Source: Lingula anatina
Taxonomy: Eukaryota; Brachiopoda; Lingulata; Lingulida; Lingulidae
Length of the DNA: 26,831 nt
NCBI RefSeq assembly: GCF_001039355.2
Contig: NW_019773567.1
Span: 57,094-83,924 of the forward strand
Reading direction: 5' to 3'
Within the stretch, counting starts at the first letter, position 1. Each line of letters starts with the position of its first letter. Shown here piece after piece: positions 19,457 to 26,831 of this stretch. Below the pieces are notes generated by a model. The model was not told the DNA's origin. It was given only the letters and a program-made list of their open reading frames with translations, and searched no databases. The position numbers and the translations under genes are program-made.

Positions 19457-19642
19457 CTCCGTATCGAGCAACATTACCGCATTTAGGATATGTGAACAGC
19501 AGAACGTCGTCAGGTCTGAACTCCAGTGTCCCAGTGGCGTTTAGTCGGGGGCCAATACCGGGAAACGCGGGAAATATACTCCTCTCCATTCCACCAAAGT
19601 CATGGCATCTCCATTAGCGTCTTCAACACACACAGTTGTCAT
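18729..19642 (-). pseudogene. Divergent cytosolic sulfotransferase, pseudogene D
   Basis: Exon 1 (19478-19642) starts MTTVCVEDANGDAMTLVEWR and then needs a one-base shift to continue FPGIGPRLNATGTLEF...TYPKCG; it is 165 bases against 166 in the intact copies. A second exon (about 19050 to 18729) reads MVKWDMPNADTKC, shift, EHYDEVKILETFDKTSLK, shift, DMPSPRILITHMPKRF...SRNPKDVAASFCAFTNEN, joined directly to [13 protein letters not shown]. In B and C these last two pieces lie about 50 residues apart and in separate exons, so a deletion removed the end of exon 2, intron 2 and most of exon 3. Exons 4-5 are not seen. Several lesions make it a pseudogene. It is clearly more distant than A, B and C are from each other. 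Confidence 0.82.
19402..19454. repeat. (CA)n microsatellite in intron 1 of pseudogene D
   Basis: CA dinucleotides with one interruption, starting about 24 bases inside the intron after the exon 1 donor. Confidence 0.95.
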
Positions 19643-19937
19643 GTCTGCCGATGAATTAATTCTTACAAGTACATTACCTTGCTATTTATAGGGCCTATTT
19701 CTTGAATATACACGACAAAACGGGCACGTATAAAGGCAGATTCAGTCGCACGCTCTGGCGTATATCACCATCTGTATTCAATTTTACAACTTTAATTTTA
19801 ATTCATATATTTATTATATCGATATTCTGCTGTGTTGTGAAAGGAGCAGTATTAAAAATACTTAAGGACATACGATTCAGTAATCCTTTTATTTGCAATT
19901 TCAATGTTTGCGCAAGGTGAAGGTTTTGGAGTCTTAA

Positions 19938-20150
19938 ACTGCATTCCCACAGATTTAGATCGATCCATCTGGATCGACCTAACTCCCTGGGGGTTCATGC
20001 TAAATTGCTGTCAGCCGAGCGCGCACGGAAGTTAATTACCCCCTTACAGCTTTTAGTAGGCGGGACAGACTTTTAAGCCTTCTAAGCTGACAGTAATCTA
20101 GTGAGACTCCCCACGGGGATAGGTCGATCTAAAATCTGTGGGAATGCAGT
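19938..20150. mobile_element. 213-base inverted-repeat element (MITE-like)
   Basis: ACTGCATTCCCACAGATTT at the left and its reverse complement (AAATCTGTGGGAATGCAGT) at the right, continuing inward to AGATCGA(T/C)C, give arms of about 28 bases. CTTA flanks both sides (19933-19936 and 20151-20154), a possible target duplication containing TTA. No coding capacity; Harbinger-like by size and TTA target, but this is a guess. Confidence 0.65.
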
Positions 20151-20154
20151 CTTA

Positions 20155-20779
20155 CTGTATTTTTATCATTTTCCGTAGCATTTGTCGCATTAGGCGTTCT
20201 GACTTAAGCTTTATAAGGCATTTTAATTTATGCAATCATGGACACAGTTAATACAGTCCCCAAGTTAAGCCGAAGTTACAAAATGGTGTATTCCAGGACC
20301 CACCTATGAAACAAATTCACAAACCGTTATTTTCCCCTCTCAGTTATGGTGTTCTTTATTCCAGCCTGACGACGTATGTGGTTTGTTACCATCAAATTCG
20401 TCAGGTTTACTGAGTTACTGACTCGGTTTGTTACTTTTATTCGACTTATTTTAATTCTTTTTTTTTTTTTACCAAAGTTGGTTTGTTCGATTCCATGAAT
20501 TCCTGGTTTTGTTATTACCCTATTCCGAAGCTAGCACAAAACCTAGCACTATATTAATTTTTTATGCAGAACATCAAAAGGCAAATTTTATGTTGTAGTC
20601 CTTTTGGCATCTTGTCAAAAATGTAGGGTCAGCTTTTGATAAGTTAATGTTAAAAATTAAAAATTATGTTAAAAAAATTGATGCATAATTTCATTCCCCG
20701 CCAGCGAAACTATCCTGTTTTTTTTTTTAGAACACCTAATGAATTAAAGTCTTTGTTTTATGATATCTTTTTTTCAAGA
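20155..20779 (-). other. 3' flank of sulfotransferase copy B
   Basis: 20570-20779 is paralogous to the 3' flank of copy C at 23735-23933 (shared AATTTTATGTTGTAGTC, TTTTGGCAT, TGAATTAAAGT, TATGATATCTTTTTTTCAAG). No gene. No exact AATAAA close to the stop. Confidence 0.5.
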
Positions 20780-23348
<2,569 letters not shown>

Positions 23349-23555
23349 TTTGAGTGTCCCCTTTACTGACCCGATAAGGGTTCTTAATCTGTTGTTTATT
23401 GGTATTAAGGTGTCTCCGCGTGATTTACTAGCGTTAAAATCTATATCAATGCAACTTATCGGAATTGATCCTTTTCATTTTTATCTAGACATCGAAGTGA
23501 TTCATCATTTACAAAGCGACAGAAATTCATTAATTCACATTTTCTTCACATTGCA

Positions 23556-23573
23556 ATAAAGAAAGAAAGAGTA

Positions 23574-23609
<36 letters not shown>

Positions 23610-23620
23610 AAAGAAGAAAG
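23556..23620. repeat. (AAAG)n microsatellite upstream of copy B
   Basis: About 15 AAAG units, about 210 bases upstream of the start codon of copy B, where flanks A and C have AAATAAATAA-like sequence. Confidence 0.9.
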
Positions 23621-23933
23621 TTGCTGGGGTAAAAGGCGACCTAAGTCGGCAATGTCATGTTTCTCATAAAGGCCTATATTTCGAATTCAACGCCACATAT
23701 ACCTTATAGCATTAATATACAAGTTATTTATGAAAAGGCAATATCATACAAAAGGAAAATTTATGTTGTAGTCACATTTGGCATTTTGTTGAAATATGGT
23801 TGTCAGTTTTTGATAAATTTATATTCGAAGTTTGGTGCATTATTACATTCTCCGCCTGTTAAACTATCTCGGTTTTCTTTTAGTGCACTTTATGAATTAA
23901 AGTGTTTGTTTTTATGATATCTTTTTTTCAAGA
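23621..23933 (-). other. Spacer between copies B and C
   Basis: 23624-23640 begins AAGTTGCTGGGG, also found at 26748-26759. 23735-23933 is the 3' flank of copy C, paralogous to that of copy B. No gene. Confidence 0.5.
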
Positions 23934-25918
23934 TCATTCGAAAACTACTCTAGATTTGAGGTCAGGAGGTGCATCCGCCATCTTGGCATGGTAAAGCTCA
24001 TCAAACTCTTCATTCTGGGCCACTGTAAACCAGTTCTTCCAGTCGGCAACTTGACCTGAATTACAAGAAATGCGTCGCTGCTATATTATTTCTTTCGACA
24101 TATAAAGGATATCACTCCTGAATTATTTAATAATATTTTAAGTGTTTATTCCCTTCCATTCAGATAAGTGTTCCTCTTGGCGCCAAAAGGAACTCCATCT
24201 TAATGGTAACAGGGGACTTAGAACTAGAAGAAAAGCCATAAACAGACAAGTAGATGCACAGATAATCAAAAAGAGCATTCACAAACCTTTTCTAAAAAAC
24301 CTGTGGCCTTCTCTCATATATTTATTCGGTTCTCTAGTTTCTTCGGATCTTTTCATCGAAGAAAATGTACATTTCTGCGCTACTTCCTCCAAAAATGCGT
24401 CTGATCGTTCAAATCCAAGAAAGGAATTGATTTTTTTCACAGCGGCTGGTAAATCCTGTAAAATAGTGCCATTAAGCAAGCAGCCATCATCCGAATATTT
24501 TCAATAACTTGTTATTTACTGAGACTGTATCTATATAAGAATTTGTAAATAATTTGTAATAGTATTTCTAAAATCTGCAGAACAGCGTGGTATTTTGTGA
24601 CGGCAATCCGAAGAATCATACCACTACATTAATATTACTGATAAATACTGTTCCAAGACCCTGGTGCAAGCTTTCATAACTTTTTAATTGTGCATCGAGA
24701 TATATTAGATATCACTTGAGAATAAAAGGAATTATTTGTCGATTAAGTGTTAAGCACACATAGACCTGAATACATAGCCATCTGCATACCTTAAGCATTT
24801 CTTCGTAAGTCAAAAATAAGCAGTTGGGAATGCTGTCCACTCCCTTGCACATCTCTTTGGTATGGTCAAACCAGGAGCCGTAAGGGACTAAAAATGAATT
24901 AAATGCACTTCTTTAACTTAACATATATCCATAGTTATGAAAATTGCAAACATGACGACCAAATATTTTATTTTTATTTTCTCGCTCATTTTAAATTGAC
25001 TTCAAAATGTCTAACCACACAAAACACTGCCGAGAAGCATTCAGGTAACAGAATGTATAATTGAAGAGCATAGTTTTTTAATTCATTGACATTCAAAATT
25101 AAATACGCCAAGGTTCACTGGGCATTTAGAAAAAATTACAAAGTGCAATCTGAAGTCGTATGTGTTATGTGTTTTCTGATCACAAAGCGCGCCCTTTCCT
25201 AACCGATTTCACTCCACATCTTACCTTTCCCTTGTGTGAAAATTGGAAAGTACGATTCCCATGGGCCAGTGTATTCAAAATTTTTTTTGCCTTTCATGAA
25301 GTTATAGAATGACACAGCCAGGTCTTTGGGATTCCTTGTAACTAGGACGACCTTGATCTGCTTTCTCCACACATCTGGCGGCAGGAGGTGCCTGGGCAGA
25401 TGACTTGCCAAGATCCTGGGAGACGCCATTTTGGCAAAGACCTCTTGGTCGAGTTTTTCAAGGTATATCGAGTCCATGCTATTGTCATCAGTGCTGTTGT
25501 TTTTGATCATGCTTACTATTGAATATGCCCACCGTGTACCTAGAAACAGTGTTGGACAGCTTTAATGAAAAGTCATATTCGATTAAGTTTATTGTTCAGA
25601 ATTGACTTTGTCTTTGATTTCACTTTCGCCTAGGCAAATTTGATTTTCCATTGATTTCAATCTGGCCTGTGCCATAAACACCATACAAATACATATTATT
25701 CATCATCATTACAAATTTCATATGCATCAGCCCTTTAGGCCGTAATACTTACCTGATTTAGGGTACGTCCATAGTAAAATGTCATCCTTTCTACATTCAA
25801 ACGTGCCCAAGGCTTCCAAACGTGGGGCTATTCCAGGGAAAAGGGGGTAATACATCCCTTGCCACTCTATCACGTTATATCCATGGCCTCCAGCATCTTT
25901 GACTCTAATTTCTGCCAT
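23934..25918 (-). CDS. Cytosolic sulfotransferase (SULT1-like), copy C, complete
   Basis: Five exons: 25753-25918, 25225-25539, 24790-24887, 24287-24455, 23934-24055 (TGA), identical in size to those of copy B, 289 residues. Motifs as in [63 protein letters not shown]. Differences from B are scattered and mostly conservative, for example [11 protein letters not shown] for MVKNNSTNDPS, MKGKKNF for [15 protein letters not shown] for NKHLKDGH and [10 protein letters not shown] for [10 protein letters not shown]. The same two unusual Ala positions occur, so they are shared by descent and are not errors. The start is MAEIRV, conserved in A, B and C. No lesion seen. The copy is first in the array in transcription order; the promoter lies above 25918. 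Confidence 0.9.
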
Positions 25919-26831
25919 TTTAAATCAGTAATGCGGACTTGATAATTCGCAGGGTAGGTACCATTTAAGCGTCCCTTTTAGTGACTTGTTGCCTCGTGAT
26001 AAGGGTTCTTTATCTCTTGTTTATTGGCATTGGGATGCAATCGCAAGATTTACTCGTGTTTGAAGCAATAATAATAATATGACTTATCTGATATGGTCGC
26101 ACAGATGTACCCATCTTTATCTAGACATAAAAGAGAACAATCATTTTCAAGTGACTAAAATCACTTAATACACATTTTCTTCACAACGCATTAAATAAAT
26201 AAAAGGGAAAAGATGCTCGGGATTCTACATAATTCCATCTGGTGAGCACAACACTTATGGTTACATGTATATCTAACGTATTTAGTGCCAAATAAAACGA
26301 TGCATGTCTTTTATACCAAAAGCAAAGACCGTTAACGTGTCAGCATTGACATTTGCTTACAAGCATCTACAAAATGATTTTATACTCCAATGAAGGCACT
26401 CATTAAGGAACAAAATAATTGTTCTACTGTAATCTCGATTTTTGGATAAGGGTATAAACCTTTCTAAAAGGCTATTATGGTGCTTTTTCTCCCTAACTTT
26501 TATGGTTAGAAAAGACCACACCACATTACACATTTAATATGAATCAATTATTTTAACTATTAAAAAATATTAACGACTCATTCACTTCACGTAGATAGCA
26601 TGCACCCCAAACAAGGTCGGGGATAAGAATAATGGATTTCACCCGCTGTATTAACACAGAATAGGAAGCGGTTCCAAAGTCCCAAAAGCCAAATTAATAT
26701 AAAACAGCTCAAATATCTGTAGCTGATATAAACAAATAAAATGGAAAAAGTTGCTGGGGCTTCTACGTCATTCCATTTTGATTCTGCTGAGCAAATTACT
26801 TATGGTAACCCCCCTCCCCCCCTCCCCCCCC
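25919..26831 (-). other. 5' flank of copy C and scaffold end
   Basis: 25919-26280 aligns with the flanks of copies A and B (TTGTTTATTGGCATT, TTTACTCGTG, CATCTTTATCTAGACAT, CACATTTTCTTCACA). A phrase of this flank (TTCTAC, ATTCCAT, GAGCA, CTTATGGTTAC at 26220-26262) recurs at 26760-26807, hinting at a further duplication unit starting beyond the edge. 26263-26740 holds nothing I recognise. The last 25 bases are C-rich with a final run of nine C. Confidence 0.5.

Noticed and set aside
19217-19474. CVCVCV-rich frames around 19400
   Set aside because: Products of the (CA)n microsatellite.

Overview
The window is animal nuclear DNA. Genes are split by many GT-AG introns of about 200-1000 bases, introns and spacers are AT-rich and full of microsatellites and small repeats, and the proteins are metazoan types (astacin protease, CUB, calcium-binding EGF, ZP, cytosolic sulfotransferase). 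The tone (TACATGTA-type words, retrotransposon debris, tandem sulfotransferases, shuffled extracellular domains) suggests a marine invertebrate, either an invertebrate deuterostome or a mollusc. I cannot fix the species. Both ends run into poly-C and there are two lone N gaps (3363 and 15554), so this looks like a complete small draft scaffold.

Layout. 1-180: end of a repeat, possibly a DNA transposon terminus. 413-1165 (+): last two exons of protein-L-isoaspartate O-methyltransferase. 1452-1867: dead 3' end of a non-LTR retrotransposon. 2301-2565: possible LTR fragment. 2963-3636: a 273-base segment present twice around a single N. 4706-15232 (+): a 17-exon gene whose exon phases all join, giving a predicted 1186-residue membrane-anchored protein: signal peptide, propeptide, astacin metalloprotease, EGF, CUB, seven EGF modules, ZP domain, Thr-rich stalk, transmembrane helix. 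15556-17394: unknown open frame beside a gap, a 318-base inverted-repeat element, a perfect 20-bp hairpin and a broken THAP zinc finger.

17499-25918 (-): a tandem array of cytosolic sulfotransferases. Two complete five-exon copies (20780-23348 and 23934-25918, 289 residues each), one copy with only exons 1-2 (17499-18192), and a more divergent pseudogene (18729-19642). Introns and flanks of the copies also match, so the unit of duplication was the whole gene with its promoter side.

The methyltransferase acts in cytosolic protein repair, the astacin-ZP protein at the cell surface or in extracellular matrix, and the sulfotransferases on small molecules in the cytosol. Nothing suggests a shared pathway; the window looks like three neighbouring loci. 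The most notable item is the astacin-CUB-EGF-ZP protein, which puts a protease and a matrix-polymerising module in one chain.
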